This document shows positions 12,226-24,196 of a stretch of DNA of 64,000 bases, in pieces. How positions within the stretch are numbered: position 1 is the first letter of the stretch; every line of letters begins with the position of its first letter. Where the stretch lies: contig JAJKFH010001585.1 in the NCBI GenBank assembly GCA_023333565.1, forward strand, positions 558,001 through 622,000. The letters are read 5' to 3'. Below the pieces are notes generated by a model. That model saw nothing but the letters and a program-made list of their open reading frames with translations. It searched no databases and was not told where the DNA came from. A program made the translations under genes and the position numbers. Source of the stretch: Puffinus mauretanicus. Its lineage: Eukaryota; Chordata; Aves; Procellariiformes; Procellariidae.

Positions 12226-12230
12226 ATTGT
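12226..12230. repeat. Right target-site duplication of CR1 (ATTGT)
   Basis: This is the second copy of ATTGT, directly after the CR1 octamer tail. LTR sequence resumes here. Confidence 0.75.
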
Positions 12231-12359
12231 GCAAACACTCTTCAGCAATAGCCAAAATATAGGTGTGTTATCAACACTGTTTTATCCACCAGTGCAAAGC
12301 ACAGCACCATATGGACTGCTACAAAGAAAGCTAACTCCATCCCAGCCAGACCAAGTCCA

Positions 12360-12364
12360 GCTAG
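12360..12364. repeat. Right target-site duplication of inner solo LTR (GCTAG)
   Basis: This is the second copy of GCTAG, directly beyond the TGGACTTGG terminus (minus strand) of the inner LTR. Confidence 0.8.
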
Positions 12365-12519
12365 GGAATAGCAAGGCAGACTAGCTGGTAAGCAGGCAAA
12401 GGGGCCTGCGAGCCAAGGGTGACTCCAAGGGTGAGACCAGAGGAGGAGCTGGCTATCGGTGGGACCAGAGGAGTCCTGGCCAGAGAGACTGCAGGGTCTG
12501 GGGGTGTCCAGGAGTGAGA

Positions 12520-12540
12520 TGTGTGTGTGTGTATGTGTGT
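12520..12540. repeat. Short (GT)n run in outer LTR
   Basis: GT repeat with one TATG interruption. Confidence 0.8.
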
Positions 12541-13050
12541 CTAAGATTGAGCTCAATAGGAGCTGGCTACTGAGGGCCAGGGAGGTCCCAGTGAGCTCTG
12601 CAAGCATGCGTGTGCATGCGTGGGCTTGAATGAGGCACTACCAGCAATTGGAGTGGGGCTGCTGCCTCTGACATTTGTACGGCTGGGTGCCAGTAACTGG
12701 GGAGACTGGGATCCAGGGACAGGTACTGAGCAGACTGAGGTTCTGAGCCCAGCTGTTGGAGGGATTCACGCTGTACGTATATATTCTCCCCAGTGGACCT
12801 TCATACTGCTCAGCCAGTGAGGGGAGTCATCGGGATTGTCTGGTTGTCGGGTGAGTGCTGAATGTGTATGTCTGTGTTGATCTGTGTTACCAGCCATGTA
12901 TATATGTGTGTCTGTGGTGTACACAGGTGTTTGTGCCTACTGGGAATACATACTCAGCCTCGTTTGGGGAGCTATGGCAGGCTCTCCTCTCTTGGCCTAC
13001 CGAATCTGTGCCTATTCCCCTCACAGATTACTTTCTTCTACCTGACAGAA

Positions 13051-16000
13051 ACATGCTGAAGAAAGGCCTATAAAGTTTTCATGGTTTTACAGATATTAGC
13101 TGAAGTAGTTTCTGTCAGCTTTTCCAAGGACATAAATCAATGGAAAAGCATGTGTGCAACAGACAATAGAGAATACCTCCAGACGATCAGATAGGATATA
13201 TCCTTGTTAATTGAAATCAGGAACTTTTCTTCATTTGTTATATCATAAAGAACACACCAAGGAGGTCTTGAAAACTGTGTAACAGCTCTTGAATATTACA
13301 TTCATGAGCAAGAGCAAAAAAACCATCATAGTTTTATAACAGGCAAAAGGCTAAGTTTGCAAATAAATTCCCGTATATGTTTTTTAAACAGTTTGTTTAG
13401 TCATAGTCACAAACAAAAGTTGAATTACGTGTTATTGATAAGGTTACCAATCTTCTACCCACATAACTAGAAAATTATTTTCTTTTATTTTGATCAAAAA
13501 ACATCACATTTTAATTCAGAAGTTTTCAGGCAATGTTATGCTTTTTTTTTTCTCAGCTCAAACTTCTGTTTTAAAGGACAGATGATATTGAACCCCACAC
13601 TTATCCCTGATAGTACTCCTTCATCACTGTTCCCAGCTTCTCACCAGGTAGAGTAGCCCCCTCTTGACTTTAATAGACAAGCAGGGAATTTCTGAGACAA
13701 GCATAAGAGGGTGGAGGGAGGTTAGAAGTTGGAGGAGGAAGAGAGAGGATAAAAATTAGAAAAGTGTTGTGCCTATCCCAAAAGCATTCCTCATATACCC
13801 ACACTGAGCTTGCTCTGCCCAAACCTTTCATACTTCTTTTGGTCCTCCTCCTGACCTTGTCTCTATGTTTCTGAGTCTCAGTCCTAAGATCCCCAGCCAC
13901 ATTTCTTGGCCTCACTTCCAAGCTTTCTGCTTTTGGGGCTGTTAGCCAATGCTTAGCCTATTCACAGTGGTTATGAATAGTCTGAAGCTATTCACAATGA
14001 ACACATGCGTGACAAATACCTGGTGGACAACTATTTAGAAGTTTTTGTTGTTGTTGCTGTTGCTGTTGTTGTTATTATCTTGTAACTCCAGGTTCTAAGA
14101 TATACCCAGTTAACTTTTTTGGTGTCTCTCCAAAAACACTAAGTAAAATCTACTTCTGTTTTTAAATGTAGGTCTGGTAATTCAGAATTAAATAGAAGGT
14201 AGAAATAAACATTGGAACACAAAGCTGGCAATATCAAGGGATACCCAGTTAACGTAAGTCCAATGCCAATGACAAAGTCAATATTTTTGTTTGGACAAAT
14301 AGAATTAAAGGTCTACTTCCTTTAACCTTAACCAAATCTCTGACTTGCCAGACTAGCCAGCTAACCATCAGCACAGAACGCATGCCAAAACAGTTTCAAT
14401 AGAAAGACGGTGAGATTCCTTAGACTAGTTCTCCAACATACAGAGGCAGAAACACATTCATCTGAAGTATGTCACCACTATTACTTTAGAGGAATTCTTT
14501 TTAGTCAGCAACAAATAATACCAAATACTGCCTTCACTGAATCTAGAAATCTAATATAAAGCAACCCTCACTAAAATCAAGCCAACTGGGCAGAATAGCA
14601 GGATGCCGCATGAGGAAGTCTTATGTAGGGAAGGAATACAAGATAAATTGGGAATAGGCTTCCCATAGAAGACACTGACCCTAAACGTCCCCAGATTAAT
14701 AGTTTGTAGACAAGCAAGGACAGAGAACATCCGGTTCGTCATTCTGCTTTTCCACCTCTCCTCTTCCAAATATACGACTCCTGACTTTAGTAGAAAGGGA
14801 AAGGAAAGAAGAGAGTTCCACTCCACCATTCTGAAACATGAGGGGTTCCCATATTCTTTACCTTGCTAAAAAAAAACTTCACTGGTTGACATAGTGGGTC
14901 TGCAATTAATGTCTAAATGAGATAAAGCTAAAGTCTCAGTAAAAAGGTGAGAGGGCCTGACTTTGTTAAAAAAAAGCAGTCATAAGGCTTTGATGACAAG
15001 AGTGAGCCAGCACTTGGCAGATCAGTTAGTATGTCACTAACAACAAACTAACAGGTGTAATATTAATAAAAGGCACAAGAGGACCCAGAGCTCTGTGCGT
15101 CATGCCATCAATTCTCTGGATTGTGCTTGATATTGATCATAAATAAATAATTGTTCCATTCTGCTGTTGATTAAAATGTTAGTAAAAGTACAAAGTTACA
15201 GGAGCAGAATCTAAAATCCTACCAGAGCTATGAAAAATCCATAAAAGGGGTCAAAGCATTTTTCCCTCCTGCTCAGTCCTTAGATTAATACGACCTCCTT
15301 GTCATAAGGAATTTCAGAAGGGTAACAGTCTGAAAGATGGTATTTTAGTTTTCCATCTACAAGTGACAAAACATTCTTGTTGAGCATTTGTATTATATTG
15401 TATATACATTTGTTTTCACTTTCTTTAGTATAAGAGCAAGCGTGTACAGCAAAGTTTATATAAATCATATATAAGTTTACTTATATAAAACTTTAAAGGC
15501 GGTAAAAATAACTTTATCAGTAGTAAGTCACCGGACCAGATTTACTATGCACTTACTTCCCTTTGTAACTAACAAAAAATTAGAAGGATAAAGCAGATTT
15601 TTTTTGGTTCCTAAATACTGAAGTACATTTTATTTTCTCCCTCTCAAGGTTCAGTGTATCTTCCCAACAACAGAAGCTCCTATGGCCTTTATTTCAATGA
15701 GCAAATGGCAGATTGATCCTCCTAAAGTCTGTTCAGAGACTTTACATGAAACTGTACAGCATCATACCGAAACCAGCTGGCTGTTATGTGGGGTGATAAC
15801 ATCCAGCTGAGAGGTGGCAATAAGTAACTGGTGGGCAGTGACATCTTAAAATGACAGCCCTTTCTGCAGTAACACTGGAATAGTGGCTCCCATTGCCATC
15901 TTTCAGCAGGATTTATCAGCCCTTGATTAGAGAATCACCTGGATAGTTAAAGAAGTTTTGGATCAGAACTAGCTTGCGCCTGTTCACTTAGTACGTGGCT

Positions 16001-19000
16001 CACTTGGAATGCTGATTTTCACTGCTTAAATGAGTAACATAAAAGTTACCTATTGCAACAACTATCTTTTAAATTCCTAAGTCATTCCTTCACGCTGAGA
16101 ATAATTCTTATTTTTTACGGAAAAAATAATTCCTATTATAGCAATTAAATCCATGAATTTAAATAAAATAAGCATTTTAAAAAGGAATTTATACAAAATT
16201 GCTTTTATTTTGAAATAAACAATATATTGATATGTAAATTAAATGGGGGAAAAAAAGTGTTTCTGGATAGGTATTCATTATGTAAAATGCCTATCACCAG
16301 GGTATCCAGGTCCTCATTTAATAAGGAAAGAAAAAAAAAAAGAAAACAGTATGGATTCATACAAACTGAAATGCAAATTTTTTGTCATTGTATGGGGAAC
16401 ATAGATTTTCTTCCAGATTTCCCAGTCAAAATGAAAGGCATTTTTTTGTTGTTTTGACTGAGTCAAAAGGAAAAAAACAAACAAAAGAAAACCCTCTAAG
16501 TCTTCCCTGAATACTTTCCTAGGAAAATTACATTAATTTGAAGCTTTATTTATTTTCATCTTTTTTTTTGGCTAAAACTTGTCAAGATGTATCACCAAAA
16601 AATGTGAAAACTAAAGGATGCTGTAAAATGAAATATTACTATTTATTTCTTTTAATATAAAATGTTTTCCCTGTATCCAGTACTGTTAGAAAAGGCAAAA
16701 AAGATGTTGCACAGCAGTGTCTTCTTGATCTCTCTTTTCTATTCTTCTCAGTTATACATGTTAACATCGGAGCTACAACTCAGCTCTCCAAGATTTTGAC
16801 CACTTGTCTTTGATTTCAGTACTCCTCAACTCCTCAGAACCAAAAGGCCAAAAATGTGATCTGGAGTTTGAGATGAGGAATAGTTACTATGGTCTGAGCC
16901 TCGTGTTGATTTGTCACATGAGCTGGTAGAGTGCATTTCTGATACACGGTTACACATTTTTCTCCTTTGCCAAATGGGATGGCTAAGATTTGAGATCCAC
17001 CTAGCAGCAATCAGTGAATTGCAAAATAGTGACTGCAGCTTGCTGGATGAGAGATAAAAGGAGCTTTGGTTGCGAGCACAGGAAAGAAAGGGAACTGTTA
17101 CAAGCAGCCTTCACGGAAATTGCACTTTAAAAACATGAAAACACTAAATGAACCACATCATTACGTGGGGAAAGAGGAAGTAAAAAATCACAGAATAGAT
17201 GGCGACAACAAAGAAGGAACATTTGAGATTTGTTTATTTATTTATGTGCATGTGTTTTTTGGCATCTGTGAAAGGTCTGAGTAGCACATGGAAAGAGATA
17301 GGGTAAGCTGGGATTCAGCTCAAATACTAACTGGAATTTAGAGAAAACACCAAAAGTAGGCTTGCAGTATTTCATTGATTGTTCCTATGTTCCTTTATGG
17401 CTTCATTGGGCTGTTAATTTGTTTGTTTTACAATATTGGAAGTGACAATTTTTTTTCTGCCGTTTGGGAAAGGAGGAATTCTTCTCCAGCAAATGGTGAC
17501 ATCTTGTTTTATCTATCTTAACTATGTCACGAAAAAGAAAAAAAAAAAAACAAGAAAAAAAACCCAAACCAATAACACACGTTTAGCAGCAATCTTTAAA
17601 ATCAAAGTAGGCTTGAGGCAATCACAATGACTGACAAATTTACAGGAAAGACAGCATCTTTTGCATTCATTTACAGCATTTTTCCCCTACTACATCCATT
17701 TTAAACTTAAAACAAATGACAGTTGTTATGAACATGTTCTTCTTATCGCATAATCTATTTCTGATAATAAGAGTTTTTTAAGCTTCATATTACTTCAGTC
17801 AGAAAAAATGACTTGCGCTTTTGTAATATATATGATCTGTACTTACTATGAGGCTGTATTTCTTGAACAAGATACTGAATTTACTCCTTCAGTAGATATG
17901 ATTCATATGTCCTGAAGACAGTCTACCTTGCAGAATAATTATCATATGAATTTACAAAAGTTCACTGTCATATCTTTTTTGTGTTTGAAGCAGTGATGTG
18001 AATTATCAAGTAAAAGACATTACCAACAGTGAAATCTAATGGGTAAAATTGTAGTTCTTTCTCTCTGGAAAAGTTCTTTGCTACCTCTCCATGATTCTCA
18101 CTCTCATTCATACAGTCTTTTAAACAAATCTATAAAGCAGGAGGCAGAAATCGTGCTATGGCAAAATATATGTTCTACAAAAAATGCAATTAATTCTACG
18201 TCATGGTTGATCAAATGCATTAATTAATTGCAACCCCCCAAATAGAGGAAAAACTTTCCATATCAGCATAGAAGACATAAGGCAAAATTCCTCTTGCTAA
18301 TTTTTCTGATCATATTCAGATTATTCAGCATTAAATACAGTGTAAAAGAATCCAAATTATAAAGAAACATAATATCTTTGCTAAGAAATTAAAGGAAAAG
18401 AAGACCTCTAAATTTAGTTGACGTGAATAGGAAAAAGGAACTGGACAAGGGCTCCTAAATCACCACATCCAGTACTCTGATGTGGCTGTCAACCAGATAT
18501 ATGGATATGTGCCATACCAAATAATGTAATACCAAATATAAGTATTAAAAAAAAAAAAAAAACAAATAGCCTTCCTGATCTCAATCATATGGTTAAGTCT
18601 CTTCTGAATTATGAAATTGACTTTTTATTAACAATAATAAAGACACCTTTGGGCTTTTAATACATTTTATGAGAATGCTTTTCAAACTATCTCAGAAATC
18701 AGTCCACATTAAGTCATGCTCAAATCATGTTATTTCTCTATAAACATGAATTATGCAGGGGAAACAAAAAAGAAAAAAAGAAAACTTAGAGTATTATAAT
18801 ACTTACAAAAGTGGTATTCACCTCTAGAGTGTGGACATTTTCGGTCATAACATTTGTCTAACTGTCTAAGTGTCATTATAGCCAGTGGACATTTAGTTAG
18901 TATAACAGATAAATTTTAAAGACTTGATTGAGTCCCTCAACATAGGCATCTAGTGCTATTTCTGATGACCTGTGGTATCCTATCCAGTGTCCAGCTGATG

Positions 19001-19849
19001 CTCAGGGACTTAAGTCTTGTGTGTGTGCTATGTCAACTCTGACAGCTATTATGACATATCATGTCTGTGACAGCCTAGGGTAGTCAAATAGCACTAGACA
19101 TCCAGCACTAGACAATTCAATTGATCTGTAGGTATCTATTCTCTTGACCTGAATCTCACTCTAAGACTTCACGTTTCAAGAAAAATACTAAGCATCAGGA
19201 CTATGCTGACAAATAATATGGCAACATGCACATGTGTAGCATATATAGGTCTATTATAATACAGATATGCCACCTCTCTGAGCTGAGGGGGGGCATACAC
19301 ACTTTAAGTATGATACTTAAAATGCTACATATGATAAATATGTGAAAAAAATGCTGCTTTAAAAAATGTTCACCTATTTTGTTTTCACTAATCTAGCGTT
19401 CTGAAAATTGTAGCAGATCTACAAATTTCATACAGATGTGTACAAACACAACACTATAACCTTACATACACAGATGTATTTCATTTATTCTTCTGTGCTT
19501 CCTCAACTCATCCCCACATTCACAATAGAATAACAGCCTATTAATAAAACCAAAGACTAGTAGAAGTCTAGCAGCTCAATTCCCATTTCTCAGTATTTTT
19601 ACAATCAGTAATATGTTTAACTTATTCCGTAGTACCTGTGGGGAAGGCAATCCAATAGTTGGAATTCTCTTTTTTCCTCAGCTGGAAAATTACAACATAT
19701 GTTGTATAGATTCCTTTGCAGAACAGGATTCCAGCTGATATCCAGAAAAGATGCAACAATAAATAAATGATTAAATCGTCCACCATTAGGTGTGCTCAAC
19801 TAATGACACCAGAGAGGATGTCATAGTAAATTCTCAGGGGGTGGCAAAT
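13051..19849. other. AT-rich non-coding stretch
   Basis: About 6.8 kb without a recognisable gene or young mobile element. It contains a short GTT/GCT run (14,046-14,075) and A/T homopolymers (for example near 17,534-17,551 and 18,547-18,562). Open frames here are all under 100 codons and show no family features. Confidence 0.55.
14046..14075. repeat. (GTT)n microsatellite
   Basis: GTT units with GCT interruptions over about 30 bp. Confidence 0.8.
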
Positions 19850-21545
19850 ATTACAAGACATCTGCCTCCCAGTAGGTCCTGGGAGGCAAATCATATTTGG
19901 GCAGATGAACAATACAGGGAGAAATGTGTGAAATAGTTTCTAAAGGGTAAGGTAAACTCACACACCGCTATTTGAAATGTTCTTTATGCCACATTTGCAA
20001 TCAACTAGAGAGGTAAAATTTCAAATTATTAGGAACTGGGGAAACCTTTGAAATAGCCTATAAGGGAAGGATGAGTTCCATCTAAAGCAAATAAAACTCA
20101 AACCTAAAATAAAGTTTATGGGGAAGTTTTAAACTAAAGACTGAGGAAAATCCAACAGGTGTACAAGGGTCAGAACAGGGCCAAATATATAAGTGGTTCT
20201 ATACAAATTACAGAAATGTAAAGAATTAGCTGGCCAAGATGAAAGTCCTGATTTTAAATGAGTGTTGTCATACTAGGGATTGAAGAAATACGGTGGAAGG
20301 CTGACAACCAGTGTAGAACCATAGCTTGGATTCTACCATACAATTTACATTAGGAATGTCAGAATAAGTTGTAGGTGTGGAGGAGTGGCACTGTACGTTA
20401 AAAGAAAGATTAGATTGAAATATGGAAATACACAGAGCAAATTAACTACTGACAAGGAACATCAAATTTCTTTCCATTGAAATCCTTTGCCCAAGTAGAA
20501 TAGTATAATAGCAGGGCTGTACAATCAACACCTTGGAACACTTAGACATGAAATACTAGGGAAAAACATTTTTGCAGATGTAAGTAATGACTGCTAAATC
20601 TATTAAATTTCATTAATGGAGTCAAATAACATCTGGCTTTCTGTCATTAGGTTATTTGCTCTATATGGAATTCCAGAAAGCTTTCTGGAAAGATTCTTGA
20701 AAAAGTCACTACTGTGCTTCATAATAACGAAGGGAAGTTGTACAGATGGATTAATAACTGCATAAAAGAGGCAACAAAGGACTAGATATACTGTCTTTCT
20801 CCTACTGAATCCAAGTGTAGGAGAATTAACAGTGAAATTCAGAGTAATTTCTGCTAAGACTTGTGCTGGTCAATATATTCAGAGAATGAATAGTTAGGTG
20901 GTAAAGCTTACTGATGATGTGCAATTACTGAGAGCTATAAAAAAAATAAGTTTGTCTACAAAGAATTGCAGAGGGATCTTACACTGCTAAGTGTCTGCAA
21001 AATAAAGTAGCAGACAAAATTCTGTGTTGACAGGTGAAAAAAAGTACACATGAAGAAGAACAACAGAAACTGCATGTACACAATTATTTGCTCTAAATTA
21101 GCCATTACCACTTATTAAAGAGATCTTGCAGTCATTGCAAATCATTTTATTAAAAAAAACTCAACACAAAACATATCAGCTTGAAACTGAGCAGTGGCCA
21201 AAAATACAATTAGAATACTATGAATCATTAGGAAAGGAAAAAAATAGAAATCATAATTACCTCACTGCATAAATCTAAGGTGGATTCCTGCCTCAAGAAA
21301 GGATATGGTAGAACAAAAATAATGCAGGGAGAAAACACAAAATGTCCATACTTATAGAAGAGCTTACATATGAAGAGAGACTGAATAAACTAGGATTTTC
21401 CAATATAGGAGGAAAAAAAAAACACAACAGGTGGGATTATTGTATGTATCTGTTAAAAAATGAAAGCCCTAGAGAACTAAAGAGGTGGTGTTTAAAAATA
21501 AAAAATTAAAAAATCTTAGAACTTTTGGAGAAAGAATAGCCAACC
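19850..21545 (+). mobile_element. Decayed ancient CR1/L3-like LINE
   Basis: A long diverged stretch reads as a LINE ORF2 relic. Around 20,367-20,405 one frame gives C-R-C-G-G-V-A-L-Y-V-K, the endonuclease motif of CR1-clade LINEs (usually R-G-G-G-V-A-L-Y-V). Further on, the order of words matches the reverse transcriptase C-terminal region of old CR1/L3 copies: 'aagaattgcagagggatctta' type sequence near 20,960, 'ctaaattagccattaccact' near 21,095, 'gagatcttgcagtcattg' near 21,120, 'gaatcattaggaaagg' near 21,222 and 'tatgaagagagactgaataaac' near 21,368. Many stops, indels and short deletions mean no frame survives. The ends are approximate. It is much older than the octamer-tailed CR1 copies. 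Confidence 0.65.
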
Positions 21546-21562
21546 ACTCAATGAGAAAAAAG

Positions 21563-21607
21563 TTAAGTTTAGTTTAGTTTACTTTTGTTTTGTTTTGTTT
21601 TGTTTTT
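21563..21607. repeat. (TTTAG)/(TTTTG)n pentanucleotide tract
   Basis: TTTAG units change into TTTTG units over about 45 bp, at the 3' edge of the LINE relic. Confidence 0.75.
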
Positions 21608-21639
21608 AAAAAAAGGAAATTTGTATTCACTTTTCATGC

Positions 21640-22095
21640 CCTGAGGACACCAACAGACTCTGCAACCTCTTCCCCCCTCCTAGGGTTTTGGCTGCCCTTG
21701 CTCCAGCCCAGCTCCGATATGGTGCCGCTGTAACCTTAGGTCAGACTGCTGGGAAAAGAGCTGTGTGAGAAGGAGCTGTGAGAGGCATTAATTGCATTCC
21801 CCATCCTTTGCTTCAGAACTGCATTTAAGTTCACAGCCTTGCCCTTGCCTGATCTACGTTGCAGGTTAACCTGCGCCTGGCCACGTGCCTTGCTAATCCT
21901 GACCCGCTAACTTGACTGGCTGACTTGATTATGGCCCTGCTTTAACCAAGTTTGGGTTTGCTTGTCAGTCGTGGCTGAAACTGGTTATTGCTACCTTCTC
22001 TGCTCAGCCTGTTTAGGTACAGTGGGATGACCCCCTTCATGAGGCCACTGCCCCTGCTTGCCTTGCTGTCCTCCTCCACTCTTAGCTCACACACA
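21640..22095. repeat. GC-rich block, probable LTR or other interspersed repeat
   Basis: A sharply GC-richer segment within AT-rich DNA has repeated CTGGCC, CTTGCC and GACTTG-type words and no open frame of note. The words 'AACTTGACTGGCTGACTTGA' here and 'AACTTAACTGGCTGTCATTA' at about 26,739 resemble each other, as if both belonged to one family. No terminal repeats or target duplications were found, so the class is open. Confidence 0.35.
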
Positions 22096-23021
22096 GAAAA
22101 ATAATATCACAGGGGTACCATAGAGGGCAGAAGAAAACCCATGCCTAAGCACAGGGTTGTGTTGATATGAACAATCCTTCCATCTATGACAAGGATTAAT
22201 TTTGGTACTGCTCTGTACAAGCATTGGACTTTCTGTAGAGGACTGGGGCCAAACCATTTTCATGGCCGAGGTCTACAAACCCTGCTTAATTGGTAAATAC
22301 TCTCTATTTATGTTTTCTGTTGATATATTTGGTAAAGGTGATCAATTGATCTATCTCTCTATCTACCTACCTATCTATCTATGTACCTATCTACATATAT
22401 ATACACATACATACATAAATATATACATACATATATATACATACATACATAAATATATGTACAATAGCAATTGTGATTATGCTTCATTATGGTGCAGTAT
22501 TCCTTGATGCCATTTAGTGAAGTTTTATAACTTTAATGAATTTTTCATATGGTTTCACACAGACTGCAAAAGCTTCCTCCAGTTATTCTGCAGTTGTCCA
22601 TTGCCAATTCTTGTATGTTCAAATGCAGTTTCATAAAACAGAGTCTTGTTCAGGAAGATAAACATAACAACCTGTCACATATAATTTTTTTTTTTTTTAG
22701 TTTTTTAATAGTGCTTCAGTAACGAAGAAATAGTAAAAAAACAGATGAAAGAAAGTACTATAGGTGATCATTTTGTTGGGGGAAAAACGTTTTTTTAGAG
22801 CAAAACTCTGAACTCTAGGAACAAACAAAAAAAGTTAGGGAAAAACATGCACACACACTTTGGTAACTGTGTAACTACTTTGGTAACTACAATTTTGTTA
22901 ACAGCAAATTCACATGCTGTGGCATCCAATGCCTTATACAGATTTGAATCCAGTTCTTTTGGATCTTATCTGAAATCTTTAAATTATACATTATTGGACA
23001 TTATGGAGGAAAGATCTGTCT
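22096..23021. other. AT-rich stretch with microsatellite
   Basis: Apart from the tetranucleotide repeat at 22,349-22,460 and a poly-T run near 22,686-22,699, nothing is recognised. An open frame across the microsatellite is an artefact of the repeat. Confidence 0.5.
22349..22460. repeat. (ATCT)n / (ATAC)n compound microsatellite
   Basis: ATCT/ACCT units pass into ATAC/ATAT units over about 110 bp, which is typical of a length-variable tetranucleotide locus. Confidence 0.9.
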
Positions 23022-23026
23022 TTCAG
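23022..23026. repeat. Left target-site duplication of solo LTR (TTCAG)
   Basis: TTCAG directly precedes TGTCACGAATGG. The same five bases follow the other LTR end at 24,576-24,580. Confidence 0.85.
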
Positions 23027-23280
23027 TGTCACGAATGGGTGGTTTTAAGGCCGCGTAAAGAATCACTGGTAAGGTATTGTCAAAGGGTGATTTTAATAGA
23101 AATGTATAGAAACGTGACTTAACAGAACTTGATGGCAAGGTTCACTCTATTACTTATTACATGGATTAAGTTACACAGGGGAAAATCATATTAGAATTGT
23201 GTTGGAATGATTTGTACAGAGATTAAGAGTAAAAGGGTTAAAAGATAAAAAGATAAAAGGGTAAAAAGTAAAAGGGGGAC

Positions 23281-23464
23281 CCTCCCGTTGAGTCACGAGG
23301 TTCAGAAAAGATCCAACTGAACCCAATCTTAGTCTCAGACTTGGACAACAGTTTATGTCTAATACAGAAAGGGATAGGAAGGACCTCCCGTTGGGTCACG
23401 AGGTTCAGAGTAGACCCTTTTGGCTGGATCTACCCTTAGTCTCAGACCTGGGCAACAGTTTATG
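23281..23464. repeat. Duplicated segment inside solo LTR, 103-bp spacing
   Basis: CCTCCCGTTGAGTCACGAGG at 23,281 and CCTCCCGTTGGGTCACGAGG at 23,384 start two copies of about 80 bp. Both end with 'CTCAGAC(C/T)TGG(A/G)CAACAGTTTATG'. The middle of the copies differs by substitutions, so the duplication is not recent. Confidence 0.85.
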
Positions 23465-23580
23465 ACTGAAGGGTTAAGAGTTTTTAGCAGCAACTTAGAG
23501 TCTTACAATGCTTAAACATTGATCAATTTGACAGCTTACAGAAAGATTTAGTTAAGATACTACAAAGATTAAAACAACTT

Positions 23581-23892
23581 AACTACAGGTTATACTTGTT
23601 AGTAACCATATAGATAAGTGCATAAAAAGGTCTAGATCAATTAATACATATATAACTACAGATAACTGTAAGTGCACAAAAGATCTAGATCAATCAATAA
23701 CTACAGATAACTGTAAGCGCTCAAAAGATCTAGATCAATCAATAACTACAGATAACTGTAAGCGCTCAAAAGATCTAGATCAATCAATACATATATATGT
23801 AACTACAGATAACAAAGCGCACAAAAGATCTAGATCAATCAATAACTACAGATAACCGTAAGCGCGCAAAAGATCTAGATCAATCAATACAC
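23581..23892. repeat. 45-bp tandem repeat array inside solo LTR
   Basis: The unit contains CTACAGATAACTGTAAGCGC followed by CAAAAGATCTAGATCAATCA. It recurs about six times. The first copies are diverged, the middle two are nearly identical, and two copies have a short ACATATATAT insertion. Each unit carries the AGATCTAGATC word. Confidence 0.9.
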
Positions 23893-24190
23893 ATATTATA
23901 TATATGCATATGTATATGGTACCAAAGCTAAATGAAAGGCCTAGAGTTAAAGGTATACCTGTTAAAAATTCCCCTCGAGTCCTGTGAAATACTCACATCA
24001 AATGCTTTGGCATTTCTCAACGGGCGAAGAGTTGAGCCCCAAGGAGCGTCTCAGCCCAGAATCTCGGGGATCCTCCGAGTATCGCAAATTGGAGTTTGCG
24101 GACTCTGAGAGGCGTCCCACTCAGAGGGAGGTTCTGGATGCAGCCCGCTGCAGTCCAGGAGAGCTCAAAGGGTCTCACTTGGTACCGCTG

Positions 24191-24196
24191 TTTATA
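24191..24196 (-). promoter_or_regulatory. TATA box of solo LTR promoter
   Basis: TATAAA on the minus strand, in the context CCTATAAACAGCGG, lies about 380 bp from the U3 end. Transcription would start roughly 25-30 bp further along the minus strand, near 24,165. Confidence 0.5.

Larger units (their letters stand above)
11042..12359 (-). mobile_element. Solo LTR (avian ERV, ERVL-like), interrupted by CR1
   Basis: Read on the minus strand, the element starts TGGACTTGGTCTGGCTGGGA at 12,359 and ends with AACCACCACA at 11,042. It is flanked by the 5-bp duplication GCTAG. Without the CR1 insert and one ATTGT copy it is about 570 bp. The first 150 bp match, position for position, the plus-strand fragment at 33,298-33,450 in this window. 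On the minus strand a CAGCAATAAAGAGCT segment lies where related LTRs carry a TATA-like box. No internal gag-pol sequence is present, so it is a solo LTR left by recombination. I recognise the family as a common avian LTR; the ERVL label is inference. Confidence 0.85.
10240..13050 (+). mobile_element. Outer LTR-like element, split by a later LTR
   Basis: The flanks 10,240-11,041 and 12,360-13,050 share a GC-richer, non-coding, LTR-like character. They join into one continuous sequence if the inner LTR and one GCTAG copy are removed. An ATTAAA polyadenylation-type signal at 10,873-10,878 is followed by a long U5-like region. That region has degenerate repeated modules of the form 'CAGCTGGAGTGGG', 'CAACTGGAGCA', 'CAATTGGAGTGGGG' and 'CAGCTGTTGGAGG'. 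This points to a plus-strand LTR of an avian endogenous retrovirus. The outer ends are estimates: no convincing TG...CA pair with a target duplication was found. It carries no open protein remnant and is probably the oldest of the three nested elements. Confidence 0.42.

Noticed and set aside
19863..19888. 9-bp inverted repeat TGCCTCCCA / TGGGAGGCA
   Set aside because: Short stem with an 8-base loop; it can arise by chance and lies at the edge of the LINE relic.
22202..22507. 101-codon open frame over the tetranucleotide repeat
   Set aside because: The Ile/Tyr/Thr/His repeats come from the ATCT/ATAC microsatellite.
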